From: an uncultured delta proteobacterium | GTDB lineage: Bacteria > Desulfobacterota > Desulfobulbia > Desulfobulbales > Desulfocapsaceae | Assembly (NCBI GenBank): GCA_903901335.1 | Contig: CAIUQR010000061.1 | Span: 124,001-188,000, forward strand | Reading direction: 5' to 3' | DNA: 64,000 bases | In this document: in pieces, positions 8,194-16,943 of the stretch | Layout of the letters: each line of letters opens with the position of its first letter | How positions within the stretch are numbered: the first letter of the stretch is position 1 | Notes under the pieces: model-generated | Seen by the model: the letters and a program-made list of their open reading frames with translations, nothing else | Databases searched by the model: none | Told to the model about the DNA's origin: nothing | Made by a program: the position numbers and the translations under genes

Positions 8194-9533
8194 ATGACAA
8201 AAAAGATCTTCATCCTCGACACCAACGTTATTTTGCATGACAGCTCCTGTATCAACAACTTTGAAGAGCACGATATCATCATTCCGATAACGGTTCTGGA
8301 GGAACTGGATAATTTCAAGAAGGGCAGCCAGATCATAAACTACCATGCTCGGCAATTTGTCAGGGATCTGGACCGCCTGGCGACTGACAAGCTGTTTAAC
8401 GGAGGCATGCGCATCGGCGAGGGGAAGGGGACGGTTGCAATACGTCTTGAAATGGCAACGCATCCCGACTTGTGCAATATCTTTCTCCATGGCGAGAGAG
8501 AAGACCATCGCATCCTCAATATTGCCTATCATATTGCCAAGAAACAAAAAAGCCGCACCGTTATCCTCGTCACCAAGGATGTCAATCTGCGCATGAAGGC
8601 CCGCTCCGTCAAACTGATGGCCGAAGACTATACCACCGATTATGTTTCTGATCCGGCGCACCTGTATTCCGGGTGCCGTTGCGAGGAAGATATCTCACCT
8701 CTATTGATCGAGAAACTCTGCAACCAGGACGGAGTTCTCTCTCTTGAAGAATACCGTCCCCACACCCCCCCGCGTCCTAACGAGTATATGATCCTCAGGA
8801 ACGGTAAAAAATCCGCCCTGGCAACCTATGTCGAGGGAGATTCAGGCATTGAGTCCGTCATCAAACGGGTAAAAAAGGAAAGTGTCTACGGTATAACTCC
8901 ATTAAATGCGGAACAATCGTTCGCCGTGCATGCTCTTCTCAACTCCAAGGTTAAGCTGGTAACGATTTCAGGAAAGGCCGGGACTGGAAAAACCCTGCTG
9001 GCGTTGGCAGCGGCACTCGAATGCCGCACCCATTTCCGGCAGATCCTGCTGACACGGCCTGTAGTTCCCCTTTCCAATAAGGATATCGGTTACCTTCCCG
9101 GGGGGATATCCAATCGAAGATCAAACCGTATATGCAGCCGCTCTACGATAACTTAGGCGTTATCAGGAGTCAGTTTCCCGAAAAAAGCGAGATGTTCCAG
9201 CGATTGCAGAAAATGCTCGAACAGGAGAAACTGGCCATTGAACCGCTCGCCTACATCCGCGGCAGGAGTCTCGGCAAGATGTTTATGATTGTCGATGAGG
9301 CCCAGAATCTCACACCACATGAGGTCAAAACCATCATCACCCGGGCAGGCGAAGGGACGAAAATCGTCTTTACCGGTGACATCAATCAGATAGACCATCC
9401 TTACCTGGGAATCCATTCCAACGGACTCACCACACTGATAGACAAGATGCAGGGCCAGAAACTTTATGCCCATATTGACCTACGCAAAGGGGAACGATCA
9501 GAGCTTGCGGAACTGGCAAGCGATATCCTCTGA
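8194..9533 (+). pseudogene. PIN-PhoH ATPase/RNase (PhoH2 type), frameshifted
   Basis: The gene reads as one PhoH2-type protein only if a frameshift is corrected. Frame 1 (8194-9156) gives an N-terminal PIN nuclease domain (FILDTNVILHD, VLEELD, acidic residues through about 130) and the start of the PhoH ATPase, including Walker A SGKAGTGKT and [17 protein letters not shown]. The frame then leaves the family at a run of six G (9100-9105) and stops at 9156. Another frame picks up exactly there ([17 protein letters not shown]) and runs to 9533 with Walker [12 protein letters not shown] and the sensor FTGDINQID. Four or seven G would restore the frame. PhoH2 proteins are RNA helicase/RNase enzymes. 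A recent mutation, programmed slippage or an assembly error are all possible. Confidence 0.85.
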
Positions 9534-9599
9534 GGCTCATTGAATTTTTATTGAATACTAACAGAACCATAATCAAACCCCTGTATCATCCATTGCATT

Positions 9600-11939
9600 A
9601 TGGAACGCCGTAAATATAAAATTTTAGAAAAAAAACATGATATTGAATCCGAAGCCACTGCCTTCGCCAGGCATCTCCGCCATCTAGACCTGCAACCCTT
9701 TGCCGGGGAAGATACCAGCGTCGGGATGGAATATGAACTCCAGGTAGCTGTTGAGGGTGACCCGAAAGATGTTGACCTGCCGCTATCGATTTCCGAATCC
9801 GGATTTTTCCGCAACATCGTCAAACGCGCATCTCGTGGCGATCTCCCGCCGGAAAGCATTGACTCTCTGCGCCAGTTTCTCTACCACAACGACACCGGGG
9901 TCTGGGAAAACAGTTGGGTCAGGCTGAAAGAAGATCGCCTGAACGACTCGGCTAAAAGGCTCCTCAACCATGATCTGCTTGCCGACAAGAATTATCCGGA
10001 CGGCCCGAACCGCAGCGATTCCGAGCGTTTTTTCTTCACCGTAAAAGATGAAAGATGGCTGCGGCTGCCAATCAGCTATCTGCTGAAACTGGCCCTGGCC
10101 GACGCCGTCGACTCTTCGGCACCGATCGCCATCTTCAAGACCGGCCGAGATCTTCTGTCCCATTTTACGAGTGATAATACCTCGCCGGAGATCCTCTCCT
10201 TTACGCTCCCGATGGCAACAGACGGACAGGTCGGCACATTGGCGGCCCGGGAGACGGCAAGGACCTTTCTCTTCTGTCAGATCCTTGTGCAATACGCCAA
10301 TACCAAACTGGGACTTCTCGAATCAGGCCAGAAATGCCTGCTCTATAACGCCCCGCATGCCCCGCATCGCCAGAAAAAACTCAACGAAATCGTGCCGGAT
10401 GGGTTCTACCGGCACCTCTTCATGAGTCCCTGTCTCTCCGGCTGGGATCGGGGGGAAGAAAAACACCGGTATATGGATCTCTGTCATCGGACCCTCTCGC
10501 GCAGTCAGCTCAACACCATCAGCAAGCTGAAGGATGCGGGGATCATCACCAATAATCTGGTGGTACTGCCCAACACTTCCAATACCTGTCTGGCCAATAA
10601 CGGCACCCATGTGTCGCTGGGGAGTCAACAGCTCACCTCGTTTGCCGAAGGTGAGCTGTCAGGCTTTACCCCGGCCGTTGAAAAACATATGGGCGACCTG
10701 GTGATCAAGATCGTCGAGCACTTCCTGCCGCTCTTTGTCAATACCTATACCGCCGCACCTTATCGTCTTGACTTTGCCGATTTTCATCCGGAACGGGTCC
10801 TCGGCTTTCTGCCGCACGAGCTTGATTACACGCACCTGCGCATGCTCTGGCGACGGTGGAAGAAAAAGGCCGACCTGCGCTTTCTCGGTCATTCCTTCAC
10901 CCCCTTCGGTCCCCGTTCGATTGATCAGCTATTTGCCCGGTGCCTGCGACTGCATGGCGATTTAGTTCCCGATTTCCGCCTTATCGATTATCTGGTGACC
11001 TTGCTTTCCACCGAGACCGGCCCGGCCCTTAACGGGCAGACCGGCAACCAGATCCGACTCAAGCAGGAGCTGGCCGAGCTCGGCGTCTTCGATCAGCGCA
11101 TGGCCATGTACCTGCTCTATCGTCAGCGGGAATACTGCACAATCGGCTATTCCGGATTCGAGGGGCGCAGCTATTCGCTCTTTCATAACCTGCTCGACGA
11201 TATGACCGGGGCCGTCAATCTCCAGAATCTGATCACGGCTCTTGCCTACCGTTATATCATCGAGGAACGGGTACGGCACCGGGATATCCCCGACCGGCCA
11301 TCGGTTGAGAGCGAACGGCGGCAGATCTTTTTTGCCGGGGCCATCGGCATTCCAACATTTTTCGTCAAGGCCGATACCCCGAACCGTTTTTTACGAAAGA
11401 TCCTTACCCACGTCAAAAACCAGCGGAACAGCAGACGGTACAAGGGATATATTCGAGTGGAGCTCCAGGAGTACCGGATGGCACTCCTGGAAGTCATCAC
11501 CAGTGACGGCCGGTCCTTAATCGAAACGATGGGCCTGTCCGGGACAATTGAGGATCTCAGGTTTCGGCTCACTGAAGGCGGTACAAGCGCCCTGGACAAA
11601 CTGATCAGCGGCACCATGCAGGCAGGCAACAGCAGGAAAAATCCTCTCCGGATGACTGCTGATACCTTCAACGGGATGACCGAACACTATTATCGCACCG
11701 ACCTGAAGAGACTGCATACACAGGAAGGGCTCCTTGTCCTCGCTGAAGACTGTGAGCGTCTGGAAAGACGCGATGATCCGCATCTCAGGCAGATCATGGC
11801 GGGGCTTAACCGTTCTGCCGCAGGCTTTATCAGCGAGAAAACCGGATCACTGCTGGATGAGACGGCAGCCCCTGATGTCCTGCAGCATCTTCTGCAGATC
11901 GGCCTGACTATCATCCACCACGACCGCCTGAAAAACTGA
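9600..11939 (+). CDS. Large conserved-looking protein of unknown function, first gene of a lipid-linked operon
   Basis: A 779-residue soluble protein with no signal peptide or membrane helix. I do not recognise it securely. The N-terminal GMEYELQV (about residues 42-49) and later N-G-T-H-V-S-L and YRLDFADFHPE blocks recall glutamate-cysteine-ligase-type carboxylate-amine ligases, in which a Glu-x-Glu binds Mg-ATP, but this is a weak resemblance. Other distinctive blocks are WENSWVRL, LPISYLLKLALAD and ELDYTHLRMLWRRW. Its TGA stop overlaps the ATG of the next gene (tgatg), so it is translationally coupled to a phosphatidylserine-decarboxylase-like enzyme. Start chosen at the first ATG in frame; no clear Shine-Dalgarno precedes it. 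The context suggests a role in making or modifying a membrane lipid. Confidence 0.7.
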   Translation: MERRKYKILEKKHDIESEATAFARHLRHLDLQPFAGEDTSVGMEYELQVAVEGDPKDVDLPLSISESGFFRNIVKRASRGDLPPESIDSLRQFLYHNDTGVWENSWVRLKEDRLNDSAKRLLNHDLLADKNYPDGPNRSDSERFFFTVKDERWLRLPISYLLKLALADAVDSSAPIAIFKTGRDLLSHFTSDNTSPEILSFTLPMATDGQVGTLAARETARTFLFCQILVQYANTKLGLLESGQKCLLYNAPHAPHRQKKLNEIVPDGFYRHLFMSPCLSGWDRGEEKHRYMDLCHRTLSRSQLNTISKLKDAGIITNNLVVLPNTSNTCLANNGTHVSLGSQQLTSFAEGELSGFTPAVEKHMGDLVIKIVEHFLPLFVNTYTAAPYRLDFADFHPERVLGFLPHELDYTHLRMLWRRWKKKADLRFLGHSFTPFGPRSIDQLFARCLRLHGDLVPDFRLIDYLVTLLSTETGPALNGQTGNQIRLKQELAELGVFDQRMAMYLLYRQREYCTIGYSGFEGRSYSLFHNLLDDMTGAVNLQNLITALAYRYIIEERVRHRDIPDRPSVESERRQIFFAGAIGIPTFFVKADTPNRFLRKILTHVKNQRNSRRYKGYIRVELQEYRMALLEVITSDGRSLIETMGLSGTIEDLRFRLTEGGTSALDKLISGTMQAGNSRKNPLRMTADTFNGMTEHYYRTDLKRLHTQEGLLVLAEDCERLERRDDPHLRQIMAGLNRSAAGFISEKTGSLLDETAAPDVLQHLLQIGLTIIHHDRLKN

Positions 11940-12961
11940 TGAGCACAACGCCTGGCACCATCCACCAGTATATCGACCGGGAGACGAGCCTGGTTGTCAC
12001 CGAAAGACTGATCGGAGACAGGACGGTTGACTTCCTCTACAACAGACTGCGGGAAAATACCCCGGCAGTGTTCCGGGCACTGACCTCGGCAAGGATGTCG
12101 GGCCTACTCGGCTTCTGTAACTACGACCTGCCTGTTGCAACCCGTGATCAGACCTGGAAGGTCTTCGAACGTCTCGGCATTGACTGGCGGGAATGCGTGC
12201 AACCTTTAAGCTCTTTTACGACCATGCGCCGGATCTTCGAACGGCAGATCAAATACTGGGAGCTTCGTCCTATGGACAATGATCCTGCCGCCATCGTCTC
12301 ACCGGCGGATGCCCGTCTTCTCCTCGGCTCATTTTCCGAGACTTCGTCGCTTTTTATCAAGGAAAAATTCTTTGATCTTAGAGAGTTGCTTGGCAGTGAT
12401 AGCCGCTGGTATCCAGCCTTCGATTCAGGGGATTTCGCCGTCTGCCGTCTTACTCCGGACAAGTACCACTACAACCATCTGCCGGTCTCGGGCACAGTGG
12501 CCGATATCTACGAAGTCGACGGCAGATACCATTCATGCAACCCTTTAGCATCCGTCGCAATAGCCTCAATCTATTCGAAAAACCGGCGGGTGATCACCAT
12601 CATCGATACCGATGTTAAAGGCGGTTCACAGGTCGGCCTGGTGGCCATGGTGGAGATAGTCGCCTTGATGATCGGGGATATCCAACAGGCCTATAGCCCA
12701 TGGCAATATATTCATCCCGAGCCCGTCCGTACTGGACTCTTTGTCGGTAAAGGCTGCCCGAAGAGCCTGTATCGCCCCGGCAGTTCAACGGATATTCTGA
12801 TCTTTGAACCGGGGAAGATCGGTTTCAGCCCGGATCTGACAACCAATTCCAGGCGGAGTGACGTGCAAAGCCGATTCACCGGTTTTACTGGCAGGCCTCT
12901 TGTCGAGACCGATATTAAAGTCCGCTCACCCCTGGCACGAAAAAAAAAAGGTAAAACATAG
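11939..12961 (+). CDS. Phosphatidylserine decarboxylase-like pyruvoyl enzyme
   Basis: A 340-residue protein with the features of the phosphatidylserine decarboxylase family, which cleave themselves to form a pyruvoyl cofactor. The triad is visible: Asp in VSPADARLL, His in the KYHYNHLPVSGTV block (family: YHRFHxPxxG), and the self-processing Ser in RPGSSTDILIFE (family: GST/GSS), where cleavage would fall between Gly and Ser. The segment GLVAMVEIVALMIGDI matches the membrane-facing VGaixVGsI strand. It starts within the stop codon of the upstream gene and is followed 10 bp later by an Lgt-like gene. Whether the substrate is phosphatidylserine or a related amino-acid lipid is open; a second, standard psd gene elsewhere would favour a specialised role. 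Confidence 0.8.
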   Translation: MSTTPGTIHQYIDRETSLVVTERLIGDRTVDFLYNRLRENTPAVFRALTSARMSGLLGFCNYDLPVATRDQTWKVFERLGIDWRECVQPLSSFTTMRRIFERQIKYWELRPMDNDPAAIVSPADARLLLGSFSETSSLFIKEKFFDLRELLGSDSRWYPAFDSGDFAVCRLTPDKYHYNHLPVSGTVADIYEVDGRYHSCNPLASVAIASIYSKNRRVITIIDTDVKGGSQVGLVAMVEIVALMIGDIQQAYSPWQYIHPEPVRTGLFVGKGCPKSLYRPGSSTDILIFEPGKIGFSPDLTTNSRRSDVQSRFTGFTGRPLVETDIKVRSPLARKKKGKT

Positions 12962-12971
12962 AGGAGGTGCC

Positions 12972-14024
12972 ATGCCGGACATGATCTTTCTTGTAGCGAT
13001 GACCTGCCTGCTTGGCCTGTTGCTGGCCTGGGGATTCAAACACCTGCCCGGAGAACGCTGGCAGATGCTGGCCGTGATCCCGAAGAGCAAAGGCAGCGAT
13101 GAGCGGTGGCAGGGTGTCAACCTTACCTATTACGGATTTTTTCTGGCCACCGGGCAGATCTTTGCCGTCGTCCTGCTCATGATCCTGCTGGGCGCCGCGG
13201 GTGTTTCGCTTGCCGGAACGCTGCTGGCCACCGCCCTGATTCTGGGTGTCTGCATCCCGGCATCTCGTATCGTAGCCATCCTGGTGGAAAAGAAACGTCA
13301 CACCTTCACCATCGGCGGGGCCTCCTTTGTCGGGATTGCGCTTGCCCCCTGGTGCGTCATACTGGCGGAAAAAATCATGAACACCTTTTCCGAATGCCGC
13401 CTGCCGATGCTGCCGGTTCTGACAGCCATGGCAGTTGCCTATACCCTGGGCGAGGGGTTGGGGCGGTTGGGATGCATCAGCTTCGGCTGCTGTTACGGTA
13501 AGACGCTCAGGGACTGCAGCCCGCTCATGCAGCGGGTCTTCTCGCGGACCGCCTTCATCTTTCAGGGGCCGATGAAAAAGGCGATCTATGAAGGAAGAAC
13601 GGGCGACCAGCCTTTGATACCCATTCAGGCCATGACCTGCATCCTCTACTGTCTTACTGCAATTGGCGGGAGCTTCCTTTTTCTGCGCGGCTGTTTCACC
13701 GCCGCCTTCCTCCTCAGCATCAGTGTGACTCAGGTCTGGCGCATTCTCTCAGAGACCCTGCGGGCTGATTTTCGAGGATTTTCCAAAATATCCGCCTACC
13801 AGAAAATGGGTGGACTGGCCGTGGTCTATGTCTTTTTAATCGTGCCCTTCCTTGATACCCCGCAACTGGCCACGCCGGTCATCGCCGAAGGCATCGGTCT
13901 GCTCTGGCATCCCGGGATCATCATCGGCCTGCAGGCCTTCTGGCTGGTCACCTTTGCGGTTTTCGGCCGCAGCACCGTTACCACCTCCACCCTTTCTTTT
14001 CAGCTTATCCGGGAACATCTCTAA
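12972..14024 (+). CDS. Lgt-like (prolipoprotein diacylglyceryl transferase family) membrane protein
   Basis: A 350-residue polytopic protein, about seven to nine membrane helices, with the Lgt-family signature in a divergent form: EGLGRLGCISFGCCYGK (about residues 160-176) in place of GRxGNFxNGExxG. The Asn that is essential in E. coli Lgt is Cys here, as in a broad Lgt-like subfamily with GRxGCFxxGCCYG. It is therefore probably a transferase acting on phospholipid head groups or lipid anchors rather than the housekeeping lipoprotein enzyme. The start at 12972 follows a perfect gaggagg at 6-12 bp; a longer frame starting at 12858 inside the upstream gene was rejected. It is third in the operon after the 779-residue protein and the decarboxylase-like enzyme. 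Confidence 0.75.
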   Translation: MPDMIFLVAMTCLLGLLLAWGFKHLPGERWQMLAVIPKSKGSDERWQGVNLTYYGFFLATGQIFAVVLLMILLGAAGVSLAGTLLATALILGVCIPASRIVAILVEKKRHTFTIGGASFVGIALAPWCVILAEKIMNTFSECRLPMLPVLTAMAVAYTLGEGLGRLGCISFGCCYGKTLRDCSPLMQRVFSRTAFIFQGPMKKAIYEGRTGDQPLIPIQAMTCILYCLTAIGGSFLFLRGCFTAAFLLSISVTQVWRILSETLRADFRGFSKISAYQKMGGLAVVYVFLIVPFLDTPQLATPVIAEGIGLLWHPGIIIGLQAFWLVTFAVFGRSTVTTSTLSFQLIREHL

Positions 14025-14036
14025 AGGAAAGCGGGG

Positions 14037-14924
14037 ATGCAGGAAATCGACACTCTCACTGAGACCCTGTTTGCCGATACTCCAAAAGGTCTGCTTTACC
14101 ATTACACCACCCTGAGCGGTCTGCTGGGAATAGTTCGAAGCCGTACGCTTTGGGCGAGCGATATCAGATATATGAATGACTCTGCAGAGCTGAAGCATTC
14201 GGCAGACCTCATCCGGCAGGAGGTTCAGGCACGCATTACCAGGGGACGCTGCAAGGCGGATTTGCTGGGCCAGTTTACGGACTGGATCTCTCATCGGATC
14301 ACCAACGGGCATATGCTCTTTGGCGCCTCATTCCGTTCGCATGGCAATCTGCTCAGCCAGTGGCGAGGCTACAGCGCCCATGGTAAAGGGGTAAGTCTTG
14401 GCTTTTCCGCAGACTATATATTGCAGTGTGCTCACAAGCAGCAGCTTCAGATCGGCAAATGCATCTACGAACCGGCCAGGCAGCGCCGACTGATCCGCCA
14501 GGTGATTGATGCCGTAGAAGCTCAGGTCGAAAAACACATCGCCTGCAGCACATCCCCGCAGCATTTAACGGCGATCTACCAGGGTGTTTTTGAGAATTTG
14601 GAAATCGATCTGTTGCGGATAGCAGCCGTCATCAAGCACCCTTCCTTTCGGGAGGAGAAAGAGTGGCGGATCGTCTCTCCTGTTTTTACCGATTGTTCGA
14701 ACACGCCGGTCCTTTTCCGGGAGGCAAATGCCATGCTTGTTCCCTATATGGAATTTGACCTTCAGCTTGAGGCCGGATACCCCCTGCAGCTCGACCACCT
14801 CTATCTGGGACCGACACCGAATATCAACATCTCAATGAATTCTCTTGAGATGTTTCTGGGACAAAACGGCATCGTGCCGTCGCGCGGCATTGATTACTGC
14901 CGGATCCCTTATCGGCAGGCCTGA
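14037..14924 (+). CDS. DUF2971 domain protein
   Basis: A 295-residue soluble protein of the DUF2971 family, recognised from YHYTTLSGLLGIV, LWASDIRYMNDSAEL, SFRSHGNLLSQWRGYS and KHPSFREEKEWRIV. The family has no settled biochemical role; the H-Y-T block followed by a late Glu-rich EEKEWR has been likened to ADP-ribosyltransferase-type folds, but I cannot confirm that here. It begins 12 bp after the Lgt-like stop with a ggaaagcgggg ribosome-binding site, so it is probably the fourth gene of the lipid-linked operon. DUF2971 genes often occur in defence or accessory islands, so it may equally be a passenger. Confidence 0.8.
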   Translation: MQEIDTLTETLFADTPKGLLYHYTTLSGLLGIVRSRTLWASDIRYMNDSAELKHSADLIRQEVQARITRGRCKADLLGQFTDWISHRITNGHMLFGASFRSHGNLLSQWRGYSAHGKGVSLGFSADYILQCAHKQQLQIGKCIYEPARQRRLIRQVIDAVEAQVEKHIACSTSPQHLTAIYQGVFENLEIDLLRIAAVIKHPSFREEKEWRIVSPVFTDCSNTPVLFREANAMLVPYMEFDLQLEAGYPLQLDHLYLGPTPNINISMNSLEMFLGQNGIVPSRGIDYCRIPYRQA

Positions 14925-14934
14925 AGAGAATTAT

Positions 14935-14960
14935 GCCCATCGGCTCTGAATCCGATGGGC
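14935..14960. terminator. Hairpin between convergent genes
   Basis: A perfect 9-bp stem (gcccatcgg / ccgatgggc) with an 8-nt loop lies between the DUF2971 stop and the end of the convergent phosphoesterase gene. On the plus strand it is followed by a purine-rich stretch before attattttt, so it is not a textbook intrinsic terminator. It could stop transcription from both sides. Confidence 0.5.
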
Positions 14961-14973
14961 AGAGGAAAAGGGA

Positions 14974-16689
14974 TTATTTTTCAACGAAAACCATTGCAAA
15001 CTTTGCATCATATCTGCAGGAGAATCCAAGACTGGTAAGGGCGTCGATTGAAACCTTACTGCCTTTGCTGTCCAGCATACCATCTGTAAACTGAAATTTT
15101 TTCTCTTTAATGGTAAGCGTCCTGGCGCTGGCATCGTAACTTCCTTCGGAAGATGAGGCGATGGATAGTATGTCTACATAGATTTTTCCGTCGATCTCTT
15201 CGGCCTTGCTTGAGCTTCCGGCAGCATAGTTTCCATAGACGACAAGTTTGAGGTCTGCACCGATTACCGGATTATCTTTTGCCGTATGGAATTTCGGAGG
15301 CAGAAGGTCGCCTGCGCTGGTATTTTTTTCAGGATGATCCTTGTCGATGACATAGGTGTCAACCAGAGTTCCATCCTGTTTGAAACACCTGATTGTCAGC
15401 CTTCGGCCATCGAGTTCAACGGTCTGATAATCAGGCTGATCCTGCGGATCGAAGAAGGCGGCATCCCAGACCTTTTTGGTCAGATCGGGATAATACTTTT
15501 CACCGCTCCGCCCGGTGACATAATAGACAGTCCCCTCAGACGAATTCTGCATGATCTCATCCTGGAAGATAGGGTAAGTCCTGGATGACGCATGATCATG
15601 GCCATTGAAGACCACATCTACATGATATGTATCAAAGACCGGACAGAATACTTTCTTTATCAAGGTATTGGTCCTGTTTCCCTTATTGTAGTATGGCGTT
15701 TTGTGGAACAGCACAAAGGTGAAGGCGGCATTCCTGTGGGCGGCAAGGTCCTTGTCCAGCCATGCCGCCTGTTCTTTTAAAAAAGCGTCTTCTTTTACCG
15801 GATCAGCCTTTCCGTCTGCATCTTCGCTTTCTTCCTGCGCCTGGCTGTCGAGCACTGCAAAGTGGCATCTTCCGTAATCGTAAGAATATACCTGGCCTTT
15901 TAAACCATCCGGCCCGTTCTGGAACAGGTTGAACTGGCCTACAAAATATTCGGGCTTTGCACTCTTTGAGTCGTTTCCATTATATGTCTCATGATTTCCC
16001 TCCACAACCAGAGCGGGCAGCGTGTCGATAACACCGTCAACAGCCTTGAACCAGTTGTTCCAGTGTTGATAGTACTGACCGGTTTCGACGAGGTCGCCGA
16101 CATTGATGGAAAATTTTGCATCCGTGTTGGCATGGTAGGCCTTCTGGACGGTCGTATGCCAATTATCATAGTTGGGAACCTCTCTCTTTCCGCTCTGGCT
16201 GTCTCCGAAGAGCAGGAATTTGAAGGTATTGGCTGACTTTTCATCCTGAGATTCGGTTGTAAAAACATGAAAGTTTGTCCACTCATTTTTGTCATTGCCG
16301 ATCTTGTAGATATATTTCGCGCCGGGTTTGAGTCCTGTGAGAGTGGTTGTAAAGATATTCATTGTTCCACTAGAAAGATCGGCTGCAGAAGTTTTGAAGG
16401 CCCTTGGCTGAACAGACGAGATCACCGACATCTTATCAGAATCGCTTTCCAGCGAAATGTATTCAACCTTGCAGCTTTTGACCGAGGAGTCCGTTCTCCA
16501 CGTTATGGTCATGGTTGTAGCAGGGTCTGCTGACCAGGTGAGGGTTATATGGTCGGGTTTGCTTAATGCATTGAGATCGGCATTGATTTGTGTCCCGTCG
16601 TAGGCACCTGCAAAGATGCTTCCAGGTAAAAGAGAAAGACAGGCCGAAATAACCGCCGTCAGAATCCGGTTTAAATCATTTGGTCTCAT
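14974..16689 (-). CDS. Secreted purple-acid-phosphatase-like metallophosphoesterase
   Basis: A 571-residue exported enzyme. The N-terminus is a Sec signal peptide ending near SIFA-GAYDG. A fibronectin-like PAP N-terminal domain follows (about 45-150), then a calcineurin-type metallophosphoesterase domain with the metal motifs FGDSQSG, VGDLVETG, GNHET and NGHDHAS (about 160-430). A C-terminal domain (about 475-571) resembles the copper-amine-oxidase-like stalk domain (EIDGKIYVDI, SYDASARTLTI). It probably releases phosphate from organic phosphates outside the cytoplasm. The ATG at 16689 is preceded by ggaggag; a GTG four codons upstream is less likely. It is divergent from a 5'-nucleotidase-like gene across a 254-bp shared promoter region. 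Confidence 0.85.
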   Translation of the reverse strand: MRPNDLNRILTAVISACLSLLPGSIFAGAYDGTQINADLNALSKPDHITLTWSADPATTMTITWRTDSSVKSCKVEYISLESDSDKMSVISSVQPRAFKTSAADLSSGTMNIFTTTLTGLKPGAKYIYKIGNDKNEWTNFHVFTTESQDEKSANTFKFLLFGDSQSGKREVPNYDNWHTTVQKAYHANTDAKFSINVGDLVETGQYYQHWNNWFKAVDGVIDTLPALVVEGNHETYNGNDSKSAKPEYFVGQFNLFQNGPDGLKGQVYSYDYGRCHFAVLDSQAQEESEDADGKADPVKEDAFLKEQAAWLDKDLAAHRNAAFTFVLFHKTPYYNKGNRTNTLIKKVFCPVFDTYHVDVVFNGHDHASSRTYPIFQDEIMQNSSEGTVYYVTGRSGEKYYPDLTKKVWDAAFFDPQDQPDYQTVELDGRRLTIRCFKQDGTLVDTYVIDKDHPEKNTSAGDLLPPKFHTAKDNPVIGADLKLVVYGNYAAGSSSKAEEIDGKIYVDILSIASSSEGSYDASARTLTIKEKKFQFTDGMLDSKGSKVSIDALTSLGFSCRYDAKFAMVFVEK

Positions 16690-16943
16690 AATCTCCTCCA
16701 CGTAATTAAATTTGTATTTTAAACTTCTGGAAGATAGCTGTCTGGTGTTAATTTCATGTTACGATTTAAAAATATTTTGATTAAGAAATTACCCGCTGTC
16801 CTTTGCCGTTCTCTCCCCTCATCATCTAACACAAATTTCAATAAATACTGACAGTAAACTAACACTATCCGGCGATAATACCCCCAAATCGGAGAGGGTG
16901 ACTTCTCTTGCTCATCACAGGGTACACACTGCCGGAGATTATT

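Noticed and set aside
12858-12971. N-terminal extension of the Lgt-like protein
   Set aside because: It lies within the decarboxylase-like gene in another frame; the ATG at 12972 has a perfect ribosome-binding site.
16690-16943. Pho box between the two divergent phosphatase genes
   Set aside because: One CTGTCA-like half is present on the minus strand but no second half at the right distance.
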